Shown: positions 1 through 8,510, counted from the stretch's first letter. The stretch is DNA of 64,000 nucleotides from Aliamphritea ceti (GCF_024347215.1 NZ_AP025282.1:3596001-3660000), one strand, 5' to 3'. Translations and numbers: made by a program. Notes: generated by a model from the sequence alone, not told the origin.

Positions 1-336
1 TTTGGGCAAGATTGCAATCACACCGGATTGCTTAAACTCTTCCAACTGAGCACGACGATTCTCACTCGAGACCAGCATAAAAGGTAGATCCTCAAGATCT
101 GAGTCCTGACGAATTGAGCGCAGTAAATCCAGTCCGGTTCCGTCTTCAAAGTACAGTGAAGAAATCACCAGATCCGGTTTAATACGGGTTACCTGCTCAA
201 AGGCATCTTTACAATTACTGCAAACATCCAGGTTAAAAACACCTTCCTCATGCAATGCGTTGAGCAAAAGCTTGCGCTGCATATGCGATGGTTCAACCAC
301 TAAAATGTTCAGATCTGCAGGTGATAATTTGTCCAT
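1..336 (-). CDS. Pseudo-receiver response-regulator protein (partial, runs off left edge)
   Basis: The first 112 codons of a receiver-domain protein are visible; the rest lies beyond the window. The ATG at 336 is preceded by an AGAGG Shine-Dalgarno. The sequence is closely related, almost residue for residue, to the first domain of the complete protein at 634-1431. The usual phospho-acceptor Asp (as in LVVTDYNMP) is replaced by Ser in LVISSLYFEDG, and the acidic pair near the N terminus is Glu-Pro (VVEPS) instead of Asp-Asp, so this domain probably cannot be phosphorylated in the normal way. The switch Lys in the LPK motif is kept at the cut end. By analogy with its neighbour, a second canonical receiver domain probably follows. 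Partner and role are unknown. Confidence 0.85.
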   Translation of the reverse strand, partial: MDKLSPADLNILVVEPSHMQRKLLLNALHEEGVFNLDVCSNCKDAFEQVTRIKPDLVISSLYFEDGTGLDLLRSIRQDSDLEDLPFMLVSSENRRAQLEEFKQSGVIAILPK

Positions 337-633
337 ATAACCTCTGCCAACATCAAGTAACAAAGCAAGTGCCACAACCACTCACTTTGTACGAAAAAAC
401 TCTGCTTTGACAAGCTGAACGCTTAAGTATGTAAAATATAAGTACTCAAGCATCTCAAACCTAAGCTTTATTTAATTCTAAGTGCTATTTCGATTTAAAT
501 GCTTAGCAAGCTTAGTAACTAAGCACTCACAATCCGGTAAAAATACACATGTACCAAACAAATGTTAACCACAAAACGTTTCTATCTTATCTGCTTTATA
601 TAAATACAAACAAGCACTTATAAGATACAGAAA
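337..633. other. AT-rich spacer between the two paralogous receiver genes
   Basis: This 297-base gap has no credible reading frame and no T-tailed hairpin. It must contain the promoter of the left-edge gene and the end of the transcript of the gene at 634-1431. No confident -35/-10 pair was identified. Confidence 0.5.
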
Positions 634-1431
634 TCAGCCTTCTAAAATTGACGCTAGTAGTTGCTTAACCACATGAGGCTCAAAAGGTTTATCGGTCATG
701 GCATTAACGCCCGACTGAGCCACATTCTGTAAATGGGCATCATTCGATTCGGAAGTCACCATCAAAACAGGTACGTGCCCGTGCGTAGGAGACTGACGAA
801 CAAACTCGGTCAACTCAACACCATTCACTTCCGGCATGTTGTAATCAGTCACGACCAAATCAACACCCTGATCCTGAAGATACGCAATTGCTTCAGAGCC
901 ATCAGCGGCCTGAACAATATTTTTAATACCCAGATTTGTTAACACCCGAACAATCACGTTACGTGCCATTCGACTATCATCAACAACCAGCACCCTTAGC
1001 AAATCAATGTCATATAATTCCAGATCCAGATTTTGCTCCGACAGCATATCCAGTGTGGCATTTATGGCCTGATTCAAATGCTGCACACTGAATGGTTTAG
1101 GCAGCATCGCGATTACACCTGACTGCTTAAACTCCTCCAGCTGTTCACGTCGGCTCTCACTGGAAACCAGCATAAAGGGCAAATCTTCCAACGAACCTTC
1201 CGCGCGGATCAAACGCAATAGCTCAAGGCCCGTACCGTCCTCAAAATACAGTGACGATATGACCAGATCCGGCTTAAACTCCCGAATCTTCTGAATTGCT
1301 TCTGCTTTATTACCACAGGCAGCAATCTTATCGACCCCTTCTTTCGTTAATGCTTCCAGTAATACTTTGCGCTGCATCTTTGATGGCTCTACTACCAAAA
1401 TACTCAAATCTTCAGCCGACAACCTTTCCAT
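634..1431 (-). CDS. Tandem-receiver protein: degenerate REC domain plus canonical REC domain
   Basis: A 265-residue protein made of two receiver domains with no output domain. REC1 (about residues 8-118) is degenerate: Ser60 stands where the phospho-accepting Asp should be, and the acidic pair is Glu15-Pro16; Lys112 remains. REC2 (about 145-262) has the full set: Asp151-Asp152, acceptor Asp196 in VVTDYNMP, Thr226 and Lys248 before Pro. Such stand-alone receivers usually act like CheY or as phosphate sinks; here REC1 may be a protein-docking module. I chose the ATG at 1431 over an in-frame GTG at 1449, because it has the same AGAGG spacing and N-terminal motif (M-x-x-L-S-x-x-D-L) as the paralogue at the left edge. 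The two genes are tandem duplicates. No kinase is adjacent. Confidence 0.85.
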   Translation of the reverse strand: MERLSAEDLSILVVEPSKMQRKVLLEALTKEGVDKIAACGNKAEAIQKIREFKPDLVISSLYFEDGTGLELLRLIRAEGSLEDLPFMLVSSESRREQLEEFKQSGVIAMLPKPFSVQHLNQAINATLDMLSEQNLDLELYDIDLLRVLVVDDSRMARNVIVRVLTNLGIKNIVQAADGSEAIAYLQDQGVDLVVTDYNMPEVNGVELTEFVRQSPTHGHVPVLMVTSESNDAHLQNVAQSGVNAMTDKPFEPHVVKQLLASILEG

Positions 1432-1632
1432 AAAACCTCTCAATAACACCGAATAAACAAGCAGTTAAAGCGATTTTAACAACGGGACACTTTCGCTCAG
1501 ACATCCTAGCAACATACCTTGAGTAGGCACCTGACGAAAAGCCCATCTACCAGAGAGACTACCCATAACAGGTGCAAAACCTTCTAGACAATTGAAATTT
1601 ACGCACTTTCAAGATCCCAGTCTTGAAATTCA

Positions 1633-1666
1633 GACAAAAAAAACGGCCGCTAAAAGCGACCGTTTT
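1633..1666 (-). terminator. Rho-independent terminator after mscS
   Basis: Arms 1640-1651 and 1655-1666 pair over 12 bp. On the reverse-strand transcript the one non-Watson-Crick pair is a G-U wobble. A run of eight T follows on that strand. It lies just downstream of the mscS stop. Confidence 0.85.
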
Positions 1667-1698
1667 CTGTACTTAAGTAGCCAAATTAGCAGCTCAAC

Positions 1699-2508
1699 TT
1701 ATTTACTCTCATGCTTGTACTGATGCACATCCATTTGTGGATATGGAATGGAGATACCTTCAGCATCAAAACGCAACTTCACAGTTTCAGTAGTTTCGAA
1801 CAATACATCCCAGTAATCTGCTGCATTTACCCATGGACGAACCACAAAATTAACACTGCTGTCCGCCAGCTCAGAAACGGCAATAACAGGAGCAGGATCT
1901 TTCAGTACCCGGCTATCACTGTTAATGATCTCTTCCAGTAGCGCTTTAGCTTTCTTCAGATCATCGTCGTAACCAATTCCGAATACCATATCAACACGTC
2001 GGGTATCACGGGCAGAGTAGTTGGTGATTACACCACTGTAGATAGCACCATTTGGCACGATAACTTCTTTGTTATCGACTGTACGCATCACTGTACTAAA
2101 AATCGTAATCTGCTCAACAATCCCGGAAACACCAGCCACTTCAACGAAGTCACCTTCTTTGAAAGGACGGAATACAATCAGCATCACGCCGGCTGCAAAA
2201 TTCTGCAGCGAGCCTTGCAACGCGAGACCAACCGCCAAACCTGCAGCACCTACCAGTGCAATCATTGAGGTTGTATCAACCCCTAACTGATCAAGTGCAG
2301 CAACAACCACTACCAATAACATCAGAATGTTAGCAATAGAAGTCACGAAGTTAATCAGAATGTCATCCATGCGGCTTTTACGCAGCATTTTCTCCAGCAG
2401 ACCACGCAGTGCCTTCACTATCATTCGACCAACGATAAAGATCGCTGCTGCCAGTGCGATATTAATAATCCACGGCATTACGTAAACATCAAAAAATGAA
2501 AGATCCAT
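1699..2508 (-). CDS. mscS: Small-conductance mechanosensitive channel MscS
   Basis: An inner-membrane channel that opens under membrane tension to release osmolytes on osmotic downshock. The 269-residue product has the length and layout of E. coli MscS: a short N-terminal region, TM1 at about 10-30, TM2 at about 55-75, and pore helix TM3 with the Gly/Ala-rich segment GAAGLAVGLALQGSLQN. The cytoplasmic beta domain (FRPFKEGDFVEV...PNGAI) and the C-terminal PYPQMDV motif follow. I start at the ATG at 2508 (MDLSFF), which has GGGGA eight bases upstream; in-frame starts further upstream (ATG 2538, TTG 2562) lack a comparable site. It is a single-gene unit with its own terminator. Confidence 0.95.
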   Translation of the reverse strand: MDLSFFDVYVMPWIINIALAAAIFIVGRMIVKALRGLLEKMLRKSRMDDILINFVTSIANILMLLVVVVAALDQLGVDTTSMIALVGAAGLAVGLALQGSLQNFAAGVMLIVFRPFKEGDFVEVAGVSGIVEQITIFSTVMRTVDNKEVIVPNGAIYSGVITNYSARDTRRVDMVFGIGYDDDLKKAKALLEEIINSDSRVLKDPAPVIAVSELADSSVNFVVRPWVNAADYWDVLFETTETVKLRFDAEGISIPYPQMDVHQYKHESK

Positions 2509-2810
2509 ATCAGAATTCCCCGTTGAATAGACCGTCATTGCGGCAGCAAAAGCCACCAGCAACTACTAAATTGTTATATTTTCATTCAACTGCAATCTGC
2601 TTATCAAAGGAGTGTGTCCAATCAACAAACAGAAATCAGTTCACAGCTTAACGAAATTAATGCCGTGTTTCACCCACAGAAACAGTCTGCACTGAGATAA
2701 AGCTGGCCACTATAACGGCGCCAGTCTGAACACAGAATGAGTAAAACAACATTACTGGAAAACGGTATAATCCTCATTCCATATCACCGGAAGATCGACG
2801 ACTAACCTCA
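2509..2810. other. Divergent promoter region between mscS and radD
   Basis: About 300 bases without a gene. It must carry promoters for both divergent genes. I see no strong palindrome or recognisable operator. Confidence 0.4.
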
Positions 2811-4547
2811 ATGAGCACTTTTAAATTACGCGACTATCAGCAGGAAGCCGTCCAGGCCACATTGCAGCATTTTCGTAAAAGCAATCAACCAGCGGTAATC
2901 GTACTACCGACCGGTGCCGGAAAAAGTCTCGTAATTGCAGAACTCGCACGGTTAGCGCGGCGAAAAATTTTAGTGCTGGCACATGTAAAGGAACTGGTAG
3001 AACAGAACGCAGCGAAATATCGAAGCTATGGTCTGGAGGGCGGCATATACTCAGCCGGTCTGAAGCAAAAACAAACCGAACATCAGGTTACATTCGCCAG
3101 TGTTCAGTCAGTCTCCCGTAACCTTGATGCTTTTCAGCATGAATACTCCCTGATCATCATTGATGAGTGCCACAGGGTAAGTGAAGAAGACGACAGCCAG
3201 TACCAGCAAATTATTAAGCAGCTCACTGAAAAGAATTCACAACTAAAAGTACTCGGTCTGACTGCAACGCCTTACCGACTAGGAATGGGCTGGATCTACC
3301 GTTATCACCATCATGGCATCTGCAGAGCGGAAGAACCCCGCCCTTTTAGCCACTGCATTTATGAATTACCACTGCAGTACATGATTAAGCACAACTATCT
3401 TACACCACCCACAATGGTAGACGCCCCCGTAGCGCAATATGACTTCTCTCACCTGAGAGCCAGTAATAGCGGAGAATTTAATAGCCGTGAGGTCAACCAG
3501 CTATTGGTCAGCCATCCACGGGTGACACAGGCTATCTGTGCACAGATAGAAAACCTCGCGGAATCCCGCAAAGCAGTCATGATTTTTGCAGCCACAGTAG
3601 AGCACGCTCACGAAGTATTCAGTTATCTGCCACAAGCACATACAGCACTGATTACCGGCGCCACTCCTTTGAATGAACGTGATCAGCTAATCAATGCATT
3701 TAAACAGCAACAATATAAATATTTGGTAAACGTTTCAGTACTCACCACAGGGTTTGATGCACCTCATGTCGACATGATCGCCATATTACGGCCAACTCAG
3801 TCAGTATCACTTTATCAGCAGATAGTTGGACGAGGGCTGCGCCTGGCACCGGATAAAAAAGATTGCCTGGTCATGGATTACGCGGGTAATAACTTCAATA
3901 TTTATTACCCGGAAGTTGGCCAGCCGCGCCCCGACAGCTGTAGCGTGCCAGTGCAGGTGTTCTGCCCCGCATGTGAATTTGCCAATGTATTCTGGGGAAA
4001 AACGGATGACGACGGTCAGATCATGGAGCACTACGGCCGACGCTGTCAGGCAATGCTCGAATCTGAACCACCTGTTCAGTGTGATTACCGGTTTCGCTTT
4101 AAAGAATGCCGGTTTTGTAACGGTGAGAATGACATTGCAGCACGCCGTTGTGGCCACTGCGGAGAAGCCATTATCGATCCGGACAATCAGCTAAAAGATG
4201 CTCTGAAGTTAAAAGATGCGACCGTCATCCGCTGTGCGGGCATAAGTTTTCAACCCCAGGGCAGTCGACTGCAGATTATCTATCATGATGAACAGGGAGA
4301 GGAACTCAAAGAATCTTTCGACTTTAACAAACCGAAACAACTATCAGTGTTTAATAAATTATTTGGCAGGCGCTTGCAGCAAGGCCAGCAGCCTAAACAG
4401 TTCAAGACTCTGGAAGAAGTACTCAGTTGCAGCCACTTACTAAATCATCCGGATTTCGTCATTGCACGAAAATCCGGACACCACTTGCGCGTTACTGAAC
4501 GTATTTTTGATTATCAGGGCAACTATCGCAAAGCTAACCAGCTTTAA
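2811..4547 (+). CDS. radD: RadD-type superfamily 2 DNA helicase
   Basis: A DNA-dependent ATPase of the RadD (YejH) family, which in E. coli acts in double-strand-break repair with RecA and SSB. The 578-residue protein aligns over its whole length with E. coli RadD (586 aa). It has a Q-like motif (LRDYQQEAV), Walker A PTGAGKS (residues 33-39), DECH box (118-121), motif III TATPYR, and helicase motifs V and VI (LTTGFDAPHVD, QIVGRGLR). The family-specific C-terminal zinc region shows paired cysteines (CPAC, CRFC, CGHC). It stands alone between a divergent mscS and a convergent small gene. Its Shine-Dalgarno is weak. Confidence 0.95.
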   Translation: MSTFKLRDYQQEAVQATLQHFRKSNQPAVIVLPTGAGKSLVIAELARLARRKILVLAHVKELVEQNAAKYRSYGLEGGIYSAGLKQKQTEHQVTFASVQSVSRNLDAFQHEYSLIIIDECHRVSEEDDSQYQQIIKQLTEKNSQLKVLGLTATPYRLGMGWIYRYHHHGICRAEEPRPFSHCIYELPLQYMIKHNYLTPPTMVDAPVAQYDFSHLRASNSGEFNSREVNQLLVSHPRVTQAICAQIENLAESRKAVMIFAATVEHAHEVFSYLPQAHTALITGATPLNERDQLINAFKQQQYKYLVNVSVLTTGFDAPHVDMIAILRPTQSVSLYQQIVGRGLRLAPDKKDCLVMDYAGNNFNIYYPEVGQPRPDSCSVPVQVFCPACEFANVFWGKTDDDGQIMEHYGRRCQAMLESEPPVQCDYRFRFKECRFCNGENDIAARRCGHCGEAIIDPDNQLKDALKLKDATVIRCAGISFQPQGSRLQIIYHDEQGEELKESFDFNKPKQLSVFNKLFGRRLQQGQQPKQFKTLEEVLSCSHLLNHPDFVIARKSGHHLRVTERIFDYQGNYRKANQL

Positions 4548-4573
4548 AATCAGTAACACCGTATTTAGCTCTG

Positions 4574-4975
4574 TTAGCTAACTAACCAAACTTCTCTGGC
4601 CCACTCCCAAATACTGGTCCACTCTTCATGTTCGTGACCATCAAAACTCCATTGGATAACAGCACCTTCCAGATTCACTACATAAAAACCATCAGCATAG
4701 GCACACAAAGGTGTCATTTCACGGGAAAGCCCTACTGACCATGCGTAAGCTGCTACATCTGGCAAATGCGTATGCGAACTTGGATCGGCGGCAGTTGCCG
4801 GCTCAAGCGAACCACAAACAACGTCACTGACTGTCAGCAGAAACTCTTTAAAGTCCGGATGTAATGGCACGCAGATATCTTCTTCTACTTCCACAACATC
4901 ATCAAATTCAGGTAAATCCAATGGCGTTGGCACATCCAGATTGGCGTGTCGTAACGCGTCGATTACGTCTTGCAT
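4574..4975 (-). CDS. SMI1/KNR4 (SUKH-type) family protein
   Basis: A 133-residue acidic cytoplasmic protein with the SUKH-1 fold signature. An N-terminal leucine/aspartate segment is followed by a P-x-x-F-K-E-F-L-L-T-V-S-D motif near residue 40 and a tryptophan-rich C terminus (EEWTSIWEWAREVW). SUKH proteins are known as contact-dependent-toxin immunity proteins, but this subtype also occurs as a lone housekeeping gene in gammaproteobacteria. There is no toxin next to it, so immunity is not supported. It is preceded by GAGGTG and lies downstream of a peroxiredoxin, separated by a terminator. Molecular role unknown. Confidence 0.75.
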   Translation of the reverse strand: MQDVIDALRHANLDVPTPLDLPEFDDVVEVEEDICVPLHPDFKEFLLTVSDVVCGSLEPATAADPSSHTHLPDVAAYAWSVGLSREMTPLCAYADGFYVVNLEGAVIQWSFDGHEHEEWTSIWEWAREVWLVS

Positions 4976-4990
4976 ATCACCTCACAAAAA

Positions 4991-5016
4991 CAACAAAGCC
5001 GCTGCAAAGCAGCGGC
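4991..5016 (-). terminator. Terminator after the peroxiredoxin gene
   Basis: A perfect 8-bp GC-rich stem (4998-5005 with 5009-5016) and a 3-base loop are followed on the reverse strand by a T-rich tail interrupted by G. Confidence 0.7.
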
Positions 5017-5063
5017 AATAAACTATAAGCTTCAAAAAGCAGGAATTATCCTGTTAGAAATAA

Positions 5064-5540
5064 TTATCCCAATTTCGCTAACATGGCTTCAGCACTGCTC
5101 ACTTCAAACTCTTTAGGTGCTTCAAGTGCTAAATCAGTCACTACACCATCTTCAATAATCATTGCATAGCGACGTGAACGCATACCGCCAAAAGAACCTG
5201 AATCCATCTCCAGGCCCAATGCCAAAGTCAGCTCTGCGCCACCATCAGCCAACATAGCGATCTCCGTAGCCTTCTGATCATCAGCCCAGGCCTTCATGAC
5301 AAAGCTATCATTTACTGATAAACAGGCAATCAGATCGACACCTTTAGCTGAAAAATCAGCGATGGAACCCACATAGCCAGGTAAGTGACGAGCTGAACAA
5401 GTTGGAGTAAACGCTCCAGGCAATGCAAATAACACAACCTTTTTACCAGCACATAACTCACTAAGCGGTAATGTTTGTGTTTCACCCTGCTGAACTACGC
5501 CGACGTTTACTGAAGGTACTTTTTCGCCTACCTGAATCAT
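5064..5540 (-). CDS. Prx5-type peroxiredoxin
   Basis: A thiol peroxidase that reduces hydrogen peroxide or alkyl hydroperoxides. The 158-residue protein shows the Prx5 active-site motif PGAFTPTCS with peroxidatic Cys48. Other cysteines are at about 30 and 73; whether either one resolves cannot be read from sequence. The downstream MRSRRYAMIIEDG motif with its conserved Arg is typical. There is no fused glutaredoxin domain. A good AGGAG lies before the ATG at 5540. It is a single-gene transcript ending at the hairpin at 4991-5016. No OxyR gene is nearby. Confidence 0.9.
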   Translation of the reverse strand: MIQVGEKVPSVNVGVVQQGETQTLPLSELCAGKKVVLFALPGAFTPTCSARHLPGYVGSIADFSAKGVDLIACLSVNDSFVMKAWADDQKATEIAMLADGGAELTLALGLEMDSGSFGGMRSRRYAMIIEDGVVTDLALEAPKEFEVSSAEAMLAKLG

Positions 5541-5679
5541 AATAATGCTCCTAAAAATTACGCCTAAAAAGATGCGCCTAAAAAATGTTCAGCCGATTTG
5601 CAGGCTGCAGTATAAAGTAAGCCTGCACTTAAGTCCGACGCTTTTCTTCAGCCTCCCTAAAAGACTTCTATCTCTAGCC

Positions 5680-6000
5680 CTACCAGCCAAAACCGAAACG
5701 TAGTAATAAAAACATCAGCATTCCAAGCACAATTGTCTGTAGTAAATCCTTTCGCCACATCGCCACCAGAACGGCGAAGACAGCCGAGACTAACCACGGA
5801 TTTGTCAGGCTAAACCACATTTCACCTTTTGGCATAATCACCGCAGGTACAATAATAGCGGTCAAAACAGCAGGCGGTACAAACCCCAGCGCCAAATCCA
5901 TCCAGGCCGGAAAACGAATTTTTCCTGCTACACCAAATAGAAAAAACCGCACGGTAAAAGTCACTGCAAACATACCAGCAATCAGACCAACTTCATTCAT
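5680..6000 (-). CDS. azlD: AzlD-family branched-chain amino-acid exporter small subunit
   Basis: A 106-residue hydrophobic protein with three to four membrane segments, the small partner of AzlC in branched-chain amino-acid export. I start at the ATG at 6000 (MNEVGLIAGMF), which has a purine-rich GGGGGG-GCAG upstream and overlaps the azlC stop by 8 bases, indicating translational coupling. An in-frame extension to 6072 would lie entirely inside azlC and is unlikely. It is the third gene of a MarR-GNAT/azlC/azlD operon. Confidence 0.85.
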   Translation of the reverse strand: MNEVGLIAGMFAVTFTVRFFLFGVAGKIRFPAWMDLALGFVPPAVLTAIIVPAVIMPKGEMWFSLTNPWLVSAVFAVLVAMWRKDLLQTIVLGMLMFLLLRFGFGW

Positions 6001-6745
6001 AGCTCTGCCCCCCCTGGCATGTCGATGCGTGCTTCGCCTTCTTATTTTGTTGCAACCAATGGAGTGAAACACCTACAGCAATGCCACAAAGAGCAGCAAC
6101 CAGCAGCCCTAGCTTATGAGGTAAAGCAACGCAGGCAATTGCCATAGCGCCGGCAACAATTACCGCCGCCCACATCGGCCGGTTAGTCAGATACGGTACG
6201 ACCATACCAATAAAAGTAACTGACATTGCAAAGTCCAGCCCCCAGTTCACCATCCCCGGAAACACTTCACCGAGCATGACGCCAATACCTGTACAGAGCA
6301 CCCAGTTAGAATACATCGCCAGGAATGACCCCAGGTAAAACCAGTGTGCATGTTGCAGATCATCATGGCGCAAATAACGGTTACTCACTGCTGCAAAGGT
6401 TTCATCCGTTAAACCGAATGCCAGCGGAATACGCCAGCGCAATGGTAAATGCCTAACCTTTGGCACCAGGTTTGCCGAATAGAGTAAATGACGTAAATTC
6501 ACCACAAAGGTTGTTGCGATAATTACCGGCAAAGCCGCACCTGCCGCCAGCAGTCCCAAAACGATGAACTGCGAAGAACCGGCAAATACAATCACTGACA
6601 TTGCCAGTGCAGCCAGAGCCGACAAGCCACTTGGTTCAGCCAAAGTACCAAAGATAATACCGAAGGGAATCGCGCCAACTATTAATGGCAGTGTAGCTTT
6701 CGCACCCTGTAAAAACTCCTGCCGTGGCGATGCTTGATGCGCCAT
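5993..6745 (-). CDS. azlC: AzlC-family branched-chain amino-acid exporter large subunit
   Basis: The large subunit of the two-component AzlCD (YgaZ/YgaH-like) inner-membrane exporter, which sends out valine or other branched-chain amino acids. The 250-residue protein has about seven hydrophobic segments and the family N-terminal signature F-x-x-G-x-K-A-T-L-P-L-I-x-G-x-x-P-F-G. I use the ATG at 6745 (MAHQ), with GGGAGAG six bases upstream and two bases after the stop of the preceding gene; a GTG at 6751 is possible. It follows a MarR-GNAT regulator that is probably autoregulated, so export may respond to that regulator's ligand. The substrate is inferred from family only. Confidence 0.88.
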   Translation of the reverse strand: MAHQASPRQEFLQGAKATLPLIVGAIPFGIIFGTLAEPSGLSALAALAMSVIVFAGSSQFIVLGLLAAGAALPVIIATTFVVNLRHLLYSANLVPKVRHLPLRWRIPLAFGLTDETFAAVSNRYLRHDDLQHAHWFYLGSFLAMYSNWVLCTGIGVMLGEVFPGMVNWGLDFAMSVTFIGMVVPYLTNRPMWAAVIVAGAMAIACVALPHKLGLLVAALCGIAVGVSLHWLQQNKKAKHASTCQGGQSYE

Positions 6746-6747
6746 AG

Positions 6748-7743
6748 TCACTCTCCCAGGCTCAGGGTTAAATACATATCAGAACGTGGATAAACAGACT
6801 TTCCGTTCGGATGTGGAATTTCAGAAAAACCCATATTTTGATAAAGACGAACCGCTCTTTCCAAAATGCTTGCCGTCTCAAGAAAAACTTCACGGGCGCC
6901 TAACTGGCGCGCTTTGGTTAATGCAATCAGCATCAATTCGCGCCCGACACCCTGACCATGAATAGCTTCATCCACCGCCATTTTAGAAATTTCAAAACAG
7001 TCGTCGCTAACCCGAGCCAGCGCAATACAACCAATCGGTGTACGTGTTTCATCCTCACGGCAAGCAAACCAGATATAACCACCCCGTGCGAGATAATAGC
7101 TCTCAGGGGTATTCAGAGCTTCACGATCAAGATCAATCATTTCACCGTTAAAATATTTATTCAGCCATGCCATATTCAGCCGGCTAAAATCATTCCGATA
7201 GCTCTCATCCCAACCAACAATCTGAACATCTTCAATATTCTGACGTTCTCTGATACTTGTCAGCACAGGCTGGAAAAAGCCCTGCTGATCCAGACTCTGT
7301 TCAAATTCATTAAGCGCATCCAGTAACGGATGGCGTTGTGTCAGCATCAGACGGTCAAGATACTGCTTAATTTCCCGCCATACTGGCTTTATCTCATCCA
7401 GCAAAGCATAGCTCTGCGGAGTCAGAGCCAATAACTGACGACGCTCGTCTTCAGGGTCAGGCGTTTTAGTCAGCCACCCTTCGGTAAGCATCTTACGGGC
7501 AATTTTGCTGATTGCCGGATGGCTAACCCCCAGCAACTCAGCGGCCTGAGTGACACTCATCTCCCCTTCCTGAACTAACAGATTAAATAAAGGAAAGAAT
7601 GTCGGATTCAGCTCGATACCCTGTGCCTGGTAAAGACTTACCACATCCTGTACCAACCGATCGGAAAGACGTCGCAAACGGCTACCTAATGAAAGATTAC
7701 CGAAGCTGCGCATTAAATCTGGGTGCATATTATGTTCTGCCAA
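6748..7743 (-). CDS. MarR-type regulator fused to a GNAT acetyltransferase
   Basis: A 331-residue two-domain protein. Residues about 20-150 form a MarR-type winged helix (recognition region ELLGVSHPAISKIARKM and a wing at about 90-105). Residues about 172-331 form a GNAT N-acetyltransferase with acetyl-CoA motif A around residues 262-270 (HGQGVGREL) and a C-terminal Y-x-x-M-G-F. MarR-GNAT fusions are an established architecture; their small-molecule substrate is generally unknown. It is the first gene of an operon with azlC and azlD, with the azlC start two bases after its stop. A strong inverted repeat at 7780-7805, 37 bases upstream of the ATG, is the likely autoregulatory operator. The ligand could be an amino acid exported by AzlCD, but that is inference. 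Confidence 0.9.
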   Translation of the reverse strand: MAEHNMHPDLMRSFGNLSLGSRLRRLSDRLVQDVVSLYQAQGIELNPTFFPLFNLLVQEGEMSVTQAAELLGVSHPAISKIARKMLTEGWLTKTPDPEDERRQLLALTPQSYALLDEIKPVWREIKQYLDRLMLTQRHPLLDALNEFEQSLDQQGFFQPVLTSIRERQNIEDVQIVGWDESYRNDFSRLNMAWLNKYFNGEMIDLDREALNTPESYYLARGGYIWFACREDETRTPIGCIALARVSDDCFEISKMAVDEAIHGQGVGRELMLIALTKARQLGAREVFLETASILERAVRLYQNMGFSEIPHPNGKSVYPRSDMYLTLSLGE

Positions 7744-7779
7744 TTCTCTTTGCTAATGCTTGCTTTCAACACTTAAAAC

Positions 7780-7805
7780 AAATTACGTAACAAGTTACGC
7801 AATTT
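7780..7805. promoter_or_regulatory. Putative MarR-GNAT operator (26-bp inverted repeat)
   Basis: Two 12-bp arms around an AA spacer, with one mismatched pair (positions 7785/7800). The core is CGTAAC-AA-GTTACG and the outer arms are AAATT and AATTT. It lies immediately upstream of the MarR-GNAT gene, where a dimeric MarR repressor would block transcription. Confidence 0.75.
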
Positions 7806-7888
7806 AGCAAAGTAATATACAAATGCAAGAAAATTCAGCGGCTGAGCGCCATAAAATAACGCTTAATCAGCCACTGCTATCAGAAAAA

Positions 7889-8272
7889 TTACTCAGGTAA
7901 ATCTACTTTATAGGTCTGCTCACTTCTTCCGTGAACAAGGTCATAAGCCCGAACCTCAACAGCGGAAGTTCCATCCGGAATATGAATTACCTGGCTTCGG
8001 GTAAAAGGTTGTTCGTTTACATGGGGATGATGCAAAACCCGTTCGCCTAATACATTACCCTGCATATCAATAACATCCCAGGCATTCGCATAATGATCCC
8101 AACCGGTATCATCATGCCGTAATGTTACTGAAAAATTGTACTGTTCAGCTCCCCGGGAGGCGACCTGTACATTTTCGATAACAACACTTCCCGCCAACAC
8201 CTGCAAACAGGCCGCCATTCCGATGCTGGCAACAATCCATTTAGATAAAAACAATTTCATAACTGATTTCAT
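7889..8272 (-). CDS. Exported protein of unknown function
   Basis: A 127-residue protein with a Sec signal peptide (MK...KLFLSKWIVASIGMAACLQVLAG), so probably periplasmic or outer-membrane associated. The mature part looks like a small beta-sandwich (VTLRHDDTGWDHYANAWDVID, VEVRAYDLVHGRSEQTYKVDLP), perhaps a CHRD- or Ig-like fold; I do not recognise a named family. The start is ambiguous between ATG 8272 and ATG 8260; the first leaves one base after the stop of the upstream gene, so the two are probably co-transcribed. Several histidines (HYAN, HHPHVN) could bind metal, but there is no clear motif. Confidence 0.7.
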   Translation of the reverse strand: MKSVMKLFLSKWIVASIGMAACLQVLAGSVVIENVQVASRGAEQYNFSVTLRHDDTGWDHYANAWDVIDMQGNVLGERVLHHPHVNEQPFTRSQVIHIPDGTSAVEVRAYDLVHGRSEQTYKVDLPE

Positions 8273-8273
8273 C

Positions 8274-8510
8274 TTATAAATGATGGTCATGAATGAATAA
8301 CTCAAGGCTGTCATAACTCCAGTCGCTACCATCCGGATGCTTATGATCATGTTCATTCAGCTTACTCATCATTACCTTCAGGTTGTCACCTTTCTTGCGC
8401 AACCCCTGCACAAAATGGATCGCTTCTGTAATTGCCTGCTGTTGTTCTGGAGTGATATCTGACTGCTTATCGCCTTTCTTTTTAACGCTTACACTAATCC
8501 CTGCTTTCAT
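8274..8510 (-). CDS. Small conserved hypothetical protein
   Basis: A 78-residue cytoplasmic protein beginning MKAGISVSVKKKGDK. I chose the ATG at 8510 because AGGAGA sits seven bases upstream; earlier in-frame ATGs lack one. It has a Gln/Glu-rich helix (TPEQQQAITEAIHFVQGLRKK) and a histidine/aspartate-rich C terminus (EHDHKHPDGSDW...FIHDHHL). No signal peptide. It is co-directional with, and one base from, the exported protein downstream. Function unknown. Confidence 0.65.
   Translation of the reverse strand: MKAGISVSVKKKGDKQSDITPEQQQAITEAIHFVQGLRKKGDNLKVMMSKLNEHDHKHPDGSDWSYDSLELFIHDHHL

Noticed and set aside
4574..4975. Immunity gene of a contact-dependent toxin system (SUKH)
   Set aside because: No toxin, Rhs, CdiA or effector gene is adjacent; the SUKH-like fold alone does not support it.
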